From Kutzneria chonburiensis (lineage in GTDB: Bacteria; Actinomycetota; Actinomycetes; Mycobacteriales; Pseudonocardiaceae): a stretch of DNA of 64,000 nt. The notes under the pieces were generated by a model. That model was not told the DNA's origin and made no database searches. It was given only the letters and a program-made list of their open reading frames with translations. A program made the translations under genes and the position numbers. Below are positions 1-8,652 of the stretch, piece by piece (position 1 is the first letter of the stretch; each line of letters begins with the position of its first letter). The stretch is taken from NCBI RefSeq assembly GCF_028622115.1, contig NZ_CP097263.1, positions 5,890,001-5,954,000 on the forward strand. Direction: 5' to 3'.

Positions 1-2184
1 CAGGTCGAATTCCTTGCGCAGGGCCGTGACCAGGCGCGCGGCGGCCGGCGGGCGCAGCAGGCCGGCCATGTCCTTGATCGCCAGCACGTGCGCGCCGGCC
101 CCGACGATCTGCTCGGCCAGCTTGAGGTAGTAGTCCAGGGTGTAGAGCTGCTCCCCCGGGTCGGACAGGTCGGCGGTGTAGCAGAGCGACACCTCGGCGA
201 TCGACTTGCCGGTCTCCCGCACGGCCTCGATCGCCGGCCGCATCTGCTCGATGTCGTTGAGCGCGTCGAAGATGCGGAAGATGTCGATGCCGGTCTCGGT
301 CGCCTCCTCGACGAACGCCCTGGTCACCGCTTCCGGGTAGGGCGTGTAGCCGACGGTGTTGCGGCCGCGCAGCAGCATCTGGAGACAGAGGTTCGGCACG
401 GACTCGCGCAGCGCGGCCAGCCGCTCCCACGGGTCCTCGGCCAGGAAGCGCAACGCCACGTCGTACGTCGCGCCGCCCCAGCACTCCAGCGACAGCAGCT
501 CCGGCGTCATGCGGGCCACGTGCGGCGCGACCTGCAACAAGTCCTTGGTCCGGACCCGGGTGGCCAGCAGCGACTGGTGCGCGTCACGGAAGGTCGTGTC
601 GGTGACCAGCACACCCGGCTCGTTGCGCAGCCAGGCGGCGAAGCCCTCCGGGCCCAGCTCGGTCAGCCGTTGCTTGGAGCCGGCCGGCGGCTCGGTCGAC
701 AGGTTCAGCTTGGGCAGCTTGGCCCACGGGTCGATCACCTGCGGCCGCGGGCCGTTGGGCTTGTTCACCGTGACATCGGCCAGGTAGGTCAGCAGCTTGG
801 TGCCGCGGTCGGCCGACTGCCGAGCCGTCAGCAGCTCCGGCCGCTCCTCGATGAACGCCGTGGTCACGCGGCCGTTGCGGAAGTCGTCGTCGTCCAGCAC
901 GGCCTGGAGGAACGGGATGTTCGTGGAGACGCCGCGGATACGGAACTCGGCCACCGCGCGCCGGGCCCTGGCCACCGCCGCCTCGAAGTTGCGGCCGCGG
1001 CAGGTCAGCTTGACCAGCATCGAGTCGAAGTGCGCGCCGACCGTGCTGCCGGCGCCGATCGCGCCGCCGTCCAGCCGGATGCCGGAGCCGCCGGGCGAGC
1101 GGTAGGCGCTGATCACGCCGGTGTCCGGACGGAAGCCGTTCACCGGGTCCTCGGTGGTGATCCGGCACTGCAAGGCGTTGCCGCGCAGGTAGATCGCGTC
1201 CTGGCTCAGGCCGAGGTCGGCCAGCGTCTCGCCGGCGGCGATGCGCAGCTGCGACTGCACCAGGTCGACGTCGGTGACCTCCTCGGTCACCGTGTGCTCG
1301 ACCTGGATGCGCGGGTTCATCTCGATGAAGACGTGGTTGCCGCGCTCGTCGAGCAGGAACTCGACGGTGCCGGCGTTGCGGTAGCCGATCTGCCGGGCGA
1401 AGGCCACCGCGTCGGCGCAGATCCGGTCCCGGATCGCCGGGTCCAGGTTGGGCGCCGGGGCCAGCTCGATCACCTTCTGGTGGCGCCGCTGCACCGAGCA
1501 GTCGCGCTCGTAGAGGTGGATCACGTTGCCGGCGCCGTCGGCCAGGATCTGCACCTCGATGTGCCGCGGCCGCACGACCGCCTGCTCGAGGAACACGGTC
1601 GGGTCGCCGAAGGCCGACTCGGCCTCGCGCATCGCCGCCTCGATCGACTCGCGCAGCACGGCCGGGTCCTCGACCCGCCGCATGCCGCGCCCGCCACCGC
1701 CGGCCACCGCCTTGACGAAGATCGGGAAGCCGACCTCGCCGGCCGCCGCCAGCAGCGCGTCCACATCGCTGGACGGCTCGGAGGACTTCAGCGTCGGCAG
1801 GCCGGCCGCCTTGGCCGCGGCGATGGCCCGAGCCTTGTTGCCGGTCAGCTCCAGCACCTCGGTCGGCGGACCGACGAAGGTGATGCCGGCCGCCGCGCAG
1901 GCCGCCGACAGCTCCGGGTTCTCCGACAGGAAGCCGTAACCGGGATAGATGGCGTCGGCGCCGGCCTTGCGGGCCGCCTCGACGACCTCGTCGACCGACA
2001 GGTACGCCCGCACCGGGTGGCCCGGCTCGCCGATCTCGTACGCCTCGTCGGCCTTCAGCCGGTGCAGCGAGTTGCGATCCTCGTACGGGAACACCGCGAC
2101 CGTCCCGGCGCCCAGCTCGTAGGCGGCGCGGAAGGCGCGGATGGCGATCTCGCCGCGGTTGGCGACGAGCACCTTGGTGAACAT
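1..2184 (-). CDS. pyc: Pyruvate carboxylase, 5' part (gene runs off the window)
   Basis: Biotin-dependent cytoplasmic enzyme that carboxylates pyruvate to oxaloacetate (anaplerosis). About 728 codons are present of a usual ~1,125. The N-terminus reads MFTKVLVANRGEIAIRAFRA, typical of biotin carboxylase. The ATP-grasp glycine loop AGGGGRGM lies near residue 165, and the carboxyltransferase domain begins around residue 530 with DTTFRDAHQS, followed by FRIFDALND and IKDMAGLL close to the window edge. The rest of the CT domain and the biotin carrier domain lie outside the window. The ATG at 2184 is preceded by GGGAGGAA. It is divergent from the ugp-type operon, with a 250-bp gap holding a palindrome at 2290-2308. 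Confidence 0.95.
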   Translation of the reverse strand, partial: MFTKVLVANRGEIAIRAFRAAYELGAGTVAVFPYEDRNSLHRLKADEAYEIGEPGHPVRAYLSVDEVVEAARKAGADAIYPGYGFLSENPELSAACAAAGITFVGPPTEVLELTGNKARAIAAAKAAGLPTLKSSEPSSDVDALLAAAGEVGFPIFVKAVAGGGGRGMRRVEDPAVLRESIEAAMREAESAFGDPTVFLEQAVVRPRHIEVQILADGAGNVIHLYERDCSVQRRHQKVIELAPAPNLDPAIRDRICADAVAFARQIGYRNAGTVEFLLDERGNHVFIEMNPRIQVEHTVTEEVTDVDLVQSQLRIAAGETLADLGLSQDAIYLRGNALQCRITTEDPVNGFRPDTGVISAYRSPGGSGIRLDGGAIGAGSTVGAHFDSMLVKLTCRGRNFEAAVARARRAVAEFRIRGVSTNIPFLQAVLDDDDFRNGRVTTAFIEERPELLTARQSADRGTKLLTYLADVTVNKPNGPRPQVIDPWAKLPKLNLSTEPPAGSKQRLTELGPEGFAAWLRNEPGVLVTDTTFRDAHQSLLATRVRTKDLLQVAPHVARMTPELLSLECWGGATYDVALRFLAEDPWERLAALRESVPNLCLQMLLRGRNTVGYTPYPEAVTRAFVEEATETGIDIFRIFDALNDIEQMRPAIEAVRETGKSIAEVSLCYTADLSDPGEQLYTLDYYLKLAEQIVGAGAHVLAIKDMAGLLRPPAAARLVTALRKEFDL

Positions 2185-2289
2185 CTGGCGTTCCTCCCGT
2201 TTTCCTGGGGATCGTCCAGACCGGCACGTTACCGTTGCCATCCATTCATGTGGGAGAACCATCCCGCGTGATGGACATAACGGAACACA

Positions 2290-2308
2290 CACGGTCCGGC
2301 CGACCGTG
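2290..2308. promoter_or_regulatory. Palindrome between pyc and the ugp-like operon
   Basis: Perfect inverted repeat CACGGTC-N5-GACCGTG. It lies about 23 bp upstream of a TAGCCT box (2331-2336) that could be the -10 of the ugp-like operon. Its size fits a dimeric repressor operator. No regulator gene is adjacent, so the binding protein is unknown. Confidence 0.35.
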
Positions 2309-2342
2309 AGCGAGGTCACGCCCCTTGGCTTAGCCTGCGCCA

Positions 2343-2435
2343 ATGTCCCGTGATGACCCCTCGACCGAGCGTGACGTCAGCTCCGTGTCGACTGTCGGCA
2401 ACGCGGAATTCACCGCAAGCCCCCGAACGGCCTAG
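2343..2435 (+). CDS. Possible 30-codon leader ORF coupled to the first permease gene
   Basis: An ATG at 2343 opens a 30-residue frame (starts MSRDDPSTERD) whose TAG stop at 2433-2435 shares its G with the GTG start of the following permease. A TAGCCT hexamer ends 6 bp before the ATG, so the message could be leaderless. The permease start itself has no obvious ribosome binding site, so translation may depend on coupling from this ORF. Nothing in the peptide suggests a function. It could also be a chance ORF. Confidence 0.3.
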   Translation: MSRDDPSTERDVSSVSTVGNAEFTASPRTA

Positions 2436-3358
2436 TGACCGCCGCAGACTCCGCGTCTGTGTCACAGTCAGTCATCAGCCGCTGGAACCCGCGCGAGCTG
2501 GCGCTCACCGTGTTGTTCCTGGCGCCCGCGGTCGTCGGGCTCGGCGCCTTCGTGATCTTCCCGCTGTTCCAGGCGGTCTACCTGGCCACCATGGGCAGCG
2601 ACATCCTCGGCAACCCCACCCGCTTCGTCGGCTTCCAGCACTTCGAGGAGCTGTTCACGCCGGACTTCGGCGCGGTGCTGGCCCGCACCGCCGCCTTCAC
2701 CCTCATGGTGGTGGTCGCCGGTGTCGTGCTGCCGATGACCTTGGCCGTGCCGCTGAGCCAGCGGCTGCCCGGCATGCGGGTCTTCCGCACCCTGTTCACG
2801 CTGCCGTTCGCCTACTCGGCCTCGGCCGCGTCGGTGGTCTGGCTGCTCATGCTCAACCCGGCCATGTCACCGGTGAACTGGCTGCTCCAGCTGGTCGGCG
2901 TGGCCGCGCCGGGCTGGACCACCGACTCCGGCTGGGCGCTGGTCACGGTGGCCGGCGTGACGGTGTGGATGGTGTCCGGCTTCAACCTGCTGGTGCTGGC
3001 GGCCGGACTGGCCGGCCTTGACGAGCAGGTGCTGGAGGCGGCCCGCATCGACGGCGCCTCGGGCGTGCGGCACTTCACCGGCATCGTGCTGCCGATGATC
3101 TCGCCCAGCCTGTTCTTCGTGATCGTCACGACCACGCTGACCGCGCTGCAGAGCCTGGGCCAGCCCCAGGTGATGACCGACGGCGGGCCCAACGGCGCGA
3201 CCAGCACGCTGGTCTACTCGATCTTCAACCAGGCGTTCCACAACAACAACAGCAACTACGGCCTGGCCAGCGCGCAGGGCCTGGTCCTGCTGATCGTCGG
3301 CGTGCTGCTGGCCGCCGTGCAGTTCGGCGTCATCGAGAGGCGGGTGCACTACCGGTGA
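2435..3358 (+). CDS. ugpA: ABC importer permease, UgpA-like
   Basis: 307-residue inner-membrane permease of a carbohydrate or glycerol-3-phosphate class ABC importer. Six hydrophobic segments are visible, the first at about residues 25-50 (LTVLFLAPAVVGLGAFVIF). The cytoplasmic EAA loop, EAARIDGASGVRHFTGIVLP, is near residues 205-225 and contacts the ATPase. It is first in a three-gene operon and overlaps the next permease by 4 bp (GTGA). The GTG start overlaps the stop of a short upstream ORF. Substrate class is inferred from the UgpB-like binding protein downstream. Confidence 0.88.
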   Translation: MTAADSASVSQSVISRWNPRELALTVLFLAPAVVGLGAFVIFPLFQAVYLATMGSDILGNPTRFVGFQHFEELFTPDFGAVLARTAAFTLMVVVAGVVLPMTLAVPLSQRLPGMRVFRTLFTLPFAYSASAASVVWLLMLNPAMSPVNWLLQLVGVAAPGWTTDSGWALVTVAGVTVWMVSGFNLLVLAAGLAGLDEQVLEAARIDGASGVRHFTGIVLPMISPSLFFVIVTTTLTALQSLGQPQVMTDGGPNGATSTLVYSIFNQAFHNNNSNYGLASAQGLVLLIVGVLLAAVQFGVIERRVHYR

Positions 3359-4194
3359 GCCGGTTGAACCGACCTGGGCGTGTGACCAGCACGTTCACCT
3401 ACATCTGGCTCGTGGTGGCGGCCGTCGTGCTGCTGTTCCCGATCCTGCTGACCGTGCTCGGCGGCTTCCTGCCGTCGATCGACCTGCTGCGCCAGCCGCC
3501 CAACCTGCTCGGCCACTACACCGTGGACAGCTATATCGGTGCGTTGCGGCAGACGGTGGTGCCGCTGCTGCCGGCGTTCGGCAACTCCCTGTTCGTCGGC
3601 CTGGTGATCATGCTGGCCCACCTGGCCACCTCGTGCCTGGCCGCCTATGCGCTGGTGTTCCTGCGCACGCCGCTGCGGACCCCGCTGTTCTGGCTGTTCA
3701 TGGCCACGATCATGGTCCCGTACGAGGCGATCGTGGTGCCCAACGCGCTGTTCATCCGCAGCCTTGGCATCGGTGACAGCCGCTTCGCGCTGGTGCTGCC
3801 GTTCCTGGCCAACGGGTTCGGCGTGTTCCTGCTGCGGCAGGCATTCCGGCAGTTCCCCGGCGAGCTGCGCGACGCCGCCACCATCGACGGCTGCGGACAC
3901 GTCCGCTTCCTGTTCACCATCCTGCTGCCGGGCTGCCGGCCGGCGATCGCCGCGCTGGCCGTCTGGTCGTTCCTGCAGGGCTGGAACATGTACTTCTGGC
4001 CGTTGATCATCTCGTCGACCAACAACTCGCTGAACACCCTGCAGACCGCGGTGTTCGCCTTGCGCAGCAACGACAGCGCCGATCCCGGCCTGTTGCTGGC
4101 CGGCATCACGATCACGCTGCTGCCGACCCTGCTGCTCGTGCTGTTCGGCCAGCGCTGGCTGGTTCGCGGCTTCACCGCCGGAGCCGTGAAATGA
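3355..4194 (+). CDS. ugpE: ABC importer permease, UgpE-like
   Basis: 279-residue second permease of the importer. It has six predicted membrane segments, starting at residues 12-35, and an EAA-type loop, DAATIDGCGHVRFLFTILLP, near residues 175-195. The GTG start overlaps the stop of the first permease and the stop overlaps the ATG of the binding protein (ATGA), so all three genes should be translationally coupled. The length is normal for the MalG/UgpE family. Confidence 0.88.
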   Translation: MSRLNRPGRVTSTFTYIWLVVAAVVLLFPILLTVLGGFLPSIDLLRQPPNLLGHYTVDSYIGALRQTVVPLLPAFGNSLFVGLVIMLAHLATSCLAAYALVFLRTPLRTPLFWLFMATIMVPYEAIVVPNALFIRSLGIGDSRFALVLPFLANGFGVFLLRQAFRQFPGELRDAATIDGCGHVRFLFTILLPGCRPAIAALAVWSFLQGWNMYFWPLIISSTNNSLNTLQTAVFALRSNDSADPGLLLAGITITLLPTLLLVLFGQRWLVRGFTAGAVK

Positions 4195-5600
4195 CCTACC
4201 GAGGGAGAATTCAGGTGCGTACCAAGTTGGGGCTGGTGGCCGTCGCCGTCGCGGCCGCCACCGCCGTCACCGCGTGCAGCTCGGCCGCCAGCTCCGGCGG
4301 CTCCGGCTCCGGCGACCTGTCCGCGCCGGCCGCCAACGCGCTGGACGGCAAGGGCGAAACCGACATCACGTTCTGGCACGCGATGACCGGGACCAACGGC
4401 GAGACGCTGAAGAAGCTCACCGACCAGTTCAACGCGGCCAACCAGGGCAAGATCAAGGTGACCCTGGCCTTCAAGAACAACTACGACGACACGCTGTCGG
4501 CGTACAAGAACTCGCTCAAGGGCGGCGAGCTGCCCGACCTGCTCCAGGTGTACGACGTCGGCACCCAGTTCATGATCGACTCCAAGGCCACCGTTCCGGC
4601 CCAGTCGTTCATCGACGTCGACAAGTACGACGTGAGCGGCATCCAGCCCAACATCGCCGGCTACTACTCGGTCGGCGGCAAGCTGAACTCGATGCCGTTC
4701 AACACCTCGATGCCCTTGCTGTACATCAACAAGGACGCCTTCACCCGGGCCGGCCTCGACCCCAACAAGCCGCCGACGACTCTCGACGAGATCAAGGCCG
4801 ACGCCGAGAAGCTGACCGTCAAGGACGCCAGCGGCAACACCACCCAGTACGGCTTCGGCGCCTCGCTCTACGGCTGGTTCCTCGAGCAGTGGACCGCGGT
4901 GGCCAACGCCGCGTACTGCAATCCCGACAACGGCCGCAACGGCCGGGCCACCGCGGCCAACTTCGCGACCGACAACAACGTGAAGCTGCTGACCTGGTGG
5001 AAGTCCATGGTGGACCAGGGTCTTGCGCTCAAGCTGGACAGCGACACCAAGAACGGCGACTCGGCCTTCGTGGCCGGCAAGGACGCCATCACGCTGGAGT
5101 CCACCGGCTCGCTCGGCGACTTCACCAAGGCCGGTTTCCAGGTCGGCACCGGCTTCTACCCGAAGATCAACGCCTTCGACACCGGCGGCCCGATCATCGG
5201 CGGCGCGTCGCTGTGGATCGTCGGCAAGGGCAAGGACGACGCCCACAAGCGGGCGTCCTGGGAGTTCGTGAAGTTCCTGGAGACCAAGGACTCGCAGGCC
5301 ACCTGGCACACCTCGACCGGCTACTTCCCGGTCAGCAAGGCCGCGCTGGACACCGACGTGGACAAGGCGTGGGTGGCGTCCAAGCCGCAGTTCCAGACGG
5401 CCATCACGCAGCTGCAGAGCACCAAGCTGACCACTGCCACCCAGGGCTGCCTGTTCGGCGTGATGCCCCAGGTCCGCAAGGCCGCGGAGAACGCCATGCA
5501 GGCCGCGGTGTTGCAGGGCAAGGACCCCAAGCAGGCCCTCACCGACGCCGCCAACTCCCTCTCCCAGCCCATCAAGGACTACAACGACTCCGTCAAGTAA
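4191..5600 (+). CDS. ugpB: Lipoprotein substrate-binding protein, UgpB-like
   Basis: 469-residue extracellular binding lipoprotein. The signal peptide ends in the lipobox VTAC near residue 27. The mature part begins with ITFWHAMTG and continues through LLQVYDVGTQFM and MPFNTSMPLLYINKDAF, the pattern of UgpB proteins that bind glycerol-3-phosphate or glycerophosphodiesters; the ligand is an inference. ATG 4191 overlaps the upstream stop and has GGAG 7 bp before it. A GTG at 4215 preceded by GAGGGAG would give a shorter but equally good signal peptide. No UgpC-type ATPase gene follows, so a shared ATPase elsewhere must energise the importer. Confidence 0.85.
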   Translation: MTYRGRIQVRTKLGLVAVAVAAATAVTACSSAASSGGSGSGDLSAPAANALDGKGETDITFWHAMTGTNGETLKKLTDQFNAANQGKIKVTLAFKNNYDDTLSAYKNSLKGGELPDLLQVYDVGTQFMIDSKATVPAQSFIDVDKYDVSGIQPNIAGYYSVGGKLNSMPFNTSMPLLYINKDAFTRAGLDPNKPPTTLDEIKADAEKLTVKDASGNTTQYGFGASLYGWFLEQWTAVANAAYCNPDNGRNGRATAANFATDNNVKLLTWWKSMVDQGLALKLDSDTKNGDSAFVAGKDAITLESTGSLGDFTKAGFQVGTGFYPKINAFDTGGPIIGGASLWIVGKGKDDAHKRASWEFVKFLETKDSQATWHTSTGYFPVSKAALDTDVDKAWVASKPQFQTAITQLQSTKLTTATQGCLFGVMPQVRKAAENAMQAAVLQGKDPKQALTDAANSLSQPIKDYNDSVK

Positions 5601-5601
5601 C

Positions 5602-5690
5602 ACCCCCGCGAGTCCCGCTCAGCGTCACACCGAAATGTTGAATCCGTTTCAGCGTTTCGGTGTGACTGTGGGCGGGACTCGCCGGGGTTT
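5602..5690. repeat. Dispersed long hairpin, family 1, copy A
   Basis: Long imperfect palindrome between two convergent genes. The left arm starts CCCCGCGAGTCCCGCTCAGC and the right arm ends GGCGGGACTCGCCGGGG followed by four T. The centre is TGAATCCGTTTCA. A second copy with its centre in the opposite orientation is at 47939-48026. The position, GC-rich stem and T-run suggest a bidirectional transcription terminator. The T-run overlaps the stop codon of sthA. Confidence 0.75.
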
Positions 5691-7093
5691 TAGGTGCTGA
5701 GGCGTTCGATCTGGCGGATCTTGTTCATGGCGTCCAGGGCGGCGACCTTGTAGGACTCGGCCAGGGTGGGGTAGTTGAAGACGGCGTCGACCAGGTAGTC
5801 GACGGTGCCGCCGCAGCCCATCACGGCCTGGCCGATGTGGATCAGCTCGGTCGCCCCGGTGCCGAACACGTGCACACCGAGGATGGACCGGTCCTCCGGC
5901 GACACCAGCAGCTTGAGCACGCCGTAGGAGTCGCCGATGATCTGGCCGCGGGCCAGCTCCCGATAGCGGGAAACGCCGATCTCGAACGGCACCCGGTCGT
6001 TGGTCAGCTGGTCCTCGGTCCGGCCGATGAAGCTGATCTCCGGAATGGTGTAGATGCCGATCGGCTGTAGCGTGGACATGGCCTGGACCGGCTCGCCGCA
6101 GGCGTGGTACGCCGCCAGCCGGCCCTGCTCCATCGACGTCGCGGCCAGCGCCGGGAAGCCGATCACGTCGCCGACCGCGTAGATGTGCGGCACCGGGGTG
6201 CGGAAGTACTCGTCGACCTGGATCCGGCCGCGCTTGTCGGCCTGCAGGCCGGCCTTGTCCAGCTGGAGCGTCTCGGTCATGCCCTGCCGGCCGGCCGAGT
6301 ACATGACCACCTCGGCCGGGATCTTCTTGCCGCTCTCCAGCACCGCGATCGCGCCCCGCTCGTGCCGCTCCACCGCGGCCACCGTCTCCCGGAACCGGAA
6401 CGTGACGGCCAGGTCCCGCAGGTGGTACTTGAGCGCTTCGACCACCTCGGCGTCGCAGAACTCCAGCATGCGCTCGCGCGACTCCACCACCGTGACCTTG
6501 GTGCCCAGCGCCGCGAACATGGACGCGTACTCGATGCCGATCACACCGGCGCCGACCACGATCATCGACTGCGGCACCCGCTCCAGGGCCAGGATGCCGT
6601 CCGAGTCGATGATCGTCTTGCCGTCGAAGTCCACTGTGGGCGGCCGGGCCGGCAGTGTGCCGGTGGCGATCACGATCTTGTCCGCCGTCACCGTCAGCTC
6701 GCGGCCGGAGCCGTCGACCACCTCGACCGTGTGCTCGTCCACAAAGTGGCCCATGCCCGGCAGCATCGCCACGTGGTTGCGGGTCAGCTGGCTGCGGATC
6801 ACCTCGACCTCGCGGCCGATCACGTGATTGGTGCGGGCCAGCAGGTCGGCGACGGTGATGTCCTCCTTGACCTGGTAGCTCGCGCCGTACATCTCGCGCT
6901 GGTTGAGCCCGGTCAGGTAGAGGACCGCCTCCCGCAGTGTCTTGGACGGGATCGTGCCGGTCTGGATGCACACCCCGCCCACCATGTCGCGCCGCTCCAC
7001 CACGGCCGCCTTCTTGCCCAGCTTGGCCGTCGCGATGGCGGCCTTCTGCCCACCAGGCCCGGACCCCAGCACCAGCACATCAAAGTCGCGCAC
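5690..7093 (-). CDS. sthA: Soluble (Si-specific) NAD(P)+ transhydrogenase
   Basis: 467-residue cytosolic flavoprotein that exchanges reducing equivalents between NADPH and NAD+. The FAD motif GSGPGG is at about residues 8-13, a second dinucleotide motif [12 protein letters not shown] is near 180, and IYAVGDVIG is near 305. The region [13 protein letters not shown] keeps only the first of the two redox cysteines of dihydrolipoamide-type reductases (Thr replaces the second), which is characteristic of SthA rather than a disulfide reductase. GTG 7093 places the FAD motif correctly. The frame stays open upstream into the next gene, but that extension is not protein-like. Confidence 0.92.
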   Translation of the reverse strand: MRDFDVLVLGSGPGGQKAAIATAKLGKKAAVVERRDMVGGVCIQTGTIPSKTLREAVLYLTGLNQREMYGASYQVKEDITVADLLARTNHVIGREVEVIRSQLTRNHVAMLPGMGHFVDEHTVEVVDGSGRELTVTADKIVIATGTLPARPPTVDFDGKTIIDSDGILALERVPQSMIVVGAGVIGIEYASMFAALGTKVTVVESRERMLEFCDAEVVEALKYHLRDLAVTFRFRETVAAVERHERGAIAVLESGKKIPAEVVMYSAGRQGMTETLQLDKAGLQADKRGRIQVDEYFRTPVPHIYAVGDVIGFPALAATSMEQGRLAAYHACGEPVQAMSTLQPIGIYTIPEISFIGRTEDQLTNDRVPFEIGVSRYRELARGQIIGDSYGVLKLLVSPEDRSILGVHVFGTGATELIHIGQAVMGCGGTVDYLVDAVFNYPTLAESYKVAALDAMNKIRQIERLST

Positions 7094-7184
7094 GCGGCCA
7101 GTCTGCCCCCTGTCGACCAACCCCGACACCCTGTCGGCGTAGTACGTTAGGGCCGCGTCGCCCACCTTCACCCGGCTGCCACGA

Positions 7185-8558
7185 CTAGTTGCCGAAGATG
7201 TCGCCCGCGGTGCACACCAGCGTGCCGGAGGGTGCGGCGCGGACGGTATTCCTGGCGCACAGGGCGTAGCGCATCCTCTCCGGCTCCGCGGCAGGCACCG
7301 CGGCGGCCTTTGTGCGCAGCCCACGGGCCAACCGGGGGCCATCGACAGACCTGGCCCACTTGGCTTCGCCGGCCAACACCGGCCGCCGGGTGCGACCGGC
7401 CAGCACCACGGCGTCGATCTCCACATCGGACTTGTCGTTCCACCACGACCCGACCGCGACGATCTCCTCGCCCAGTGCCCCGGTTGCAGCCACGGCGCGC
7501 AGGTGGGCGCGGAACATCTCCTCCCAGCGGGGCCCCATGAAATGGTCGAGGCAGTCCACCACCACCGGCAGAATGCTCTCGCCGAGCCCGCGCTCGATCT
7601 CACCGCGGAACCGGGCCACGATCTCCAGGTAGAAGGCAAGGAAGTTGTCCGCAACCCGGTACATCGCCTGCCGGGTGACGCGACCGGCCTCGGTCACCGG
7701 CACCATGCGCTCCACCAGCCGCAACTCGACCAGTCGCTCCAGTGTCCTGGCCGGCTCCGCCCGCAGTGCGTCCTTGATCTCCCCGTAGCGTGTGCGGCCC
7801 GACGCGATCGCGTGCAGCGCCGCGGACGGGTACTCGCCGCGTTCGACCTCCGTCGCCAGCACCAACTGTCCCTCGGTCAGTAAAGGAGCACCCGGCTGGC
7901 AGATGAGCCGTCGGAGGTTGGCGGTGACATCAGCAGCCTGGTCCCACCACGTCAGGTAGAGCGGGATGCCACCGACCAGGCCGTAGACGAGAGCCCGATC
8001 CTCGGGCGGCAGGTCGGGCAGCAGCAAGGCGGCGTCGGCCGGGCGGAACGGGTGCACCTGTAGCGACAGATCGAACCGCCCGTACAGCGGGGCGCGCTGC
8101 TCCTGCAACGCCTCCATGTGCCGGACCGCCGAGCCGCACAGCAGGATACGCAGCAACGTCCGGTCGCCGGCGCGGTCGAGAAACGCCCGCAGCACGCCCG
8201 GCAACTCGGGTGAGGCCGCCACGAGCTCGGGAAACTCGTCGAGCACCAGCAGCAGCGGCTCATCGACCGCGAGTTGGGCGAGACCGTCCAAAGCGTCGTC
8301 CCAGTCCGTGTACGGCCGGGCGGCGAGATCACGCAGCTGGCCCGGCGCCACGGTCGCGGCCTGCCGAGCCAGCAGGGCCAGCTCGCCGGCAACCGGGCGG
8401 CCCGCGGCGGTGTGGAAGATCGCCCGCCGGTCGGCGGCGAAGTGCTGGATCAGTGCGGTTTTGCCGACGCGTCGGCGGCCCCACACGACCGCTGGCCGGC
8501 GACCGTGCTCGTACCACTGCCGCAGCGCGGCCAGCTCGTCCACCCGGTTTACGAACAC
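7185..8558 (-). CDS. ATPase of the AAA / DUF234 (archaeal ATPase-like) family
   Basis: 457 residues. It has Walker A GRRRVGKT at about 27-34, Walker [12 protein letters not shown] near 100-110, a winged-helix middle region around 240-310, and a C-terminal DUF234-type domain with EIDAVVL followed by LAGEAKW, the D...ExK spacing of PD-(D/E)xK nuclease folds. Proteins of this family are abundant in archaea and sporadic in bacteria, and their role is not established. The gene stands alone downstream of recG. Immediately upstream of its GTG start is an array of four 16-bp repeats (8582-8645). Function unknown; a nuclease or toxin-like role is only a possibility. Confidence 0.8.
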   Translation of the reverse strand: MFVNRVDELAALRQWYEHGRRPAVVWGRRRVGKTALIQHFAADRRAIFHTAAGRPVAGELALLARQAATVAPGQLRDLAARPYTDWDDALDGLAQLAVDEPLLLVLDEFPELVAASPELPGVLRAFLDRAGDRTLLRILLCGSAVRHMEALQEQRAPLYGRFDLSLQVHPFRPADAALLLPDLPPEDRALVYGLVGGIPLYLTWWDQAADVTANLRRLICQPGAPLLTEGQLVLATEVERGEYPSAALHAIASGRTRYGEIKDALRAEPARTLERLVELRLVERMVPVTEAGRVTRQAMYRVADNFLAFYLEIVARFRGEIERGLGESILPVVVDCLDHFMGPRWEEMFRAHLRAVAATGALGEEIVAVGSWWNDKSDVEIDAVVLAGRTRRPVLAGEAKWARSVDGPRLARGLRTKAAAVPAAEPERMRYALCARNTVRAAPSGTLVCTAGDIFGN

Positions 8559-8581
8559 GCCGCCACCATACTCACGCCAGC

Positions 8582-8645
8582 CGTAACTTACAACGGACGT
8601 AACTTACAACAGACGTAAGTTACCTCTGACGTGAGTTACCTCGAT
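8582..8645. repeat. Four tandem 16-bp repeats with GTAANTTAC dyads
   Basis: Four directly adjacent 16-bp units at 8582, 8598, 8614 and 8630. Units 1 and 2 are CGTAACTTACAACGGA and CGTAACTTACAACAGA; units 3 and 4 are CGTAAGTTACCTCTGA and CGTGAGTTACCTCGAT. Each begins with a 9-bp dyad GTAANTTAC (unit 4 has one mismatch). The array fills most of the 94-bp gap upstream of the ATPase gene. Regularly phased dyads look like a cooperative operator or an iteron, and are far too short for a CRISPR. Confidence 0.85.
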
Positions 8646-8652
8646 CGCGGCC

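Noticed and set aside
88-2271. 727-residue plus-strand frame opposite pyc
   Set aside because: Repetitive Arg/Gly/His-rich translation without family features; it is the antisense shadow of the pyruvate carboxylase gene caused by high third-position GC.
4274-5641. 455-residue plus-strand frame overlapping ugpB
   Set aside because: Arg/Gln/Pro-rich out-of-frame shadow; the lipoprotein frame has a signal peptide and clear family similarity.
7094-7654. N-terminal extension of the sthA frame to 7654
   Set aside because: The extension is a shadow of the ATPase gene; the flavoprotein family starts at the GTG at 7093.
8582-8645. Short CRISPR array
   Set aside because: Units are 16 bp, contiguous without spacers, and there are no cas genes.
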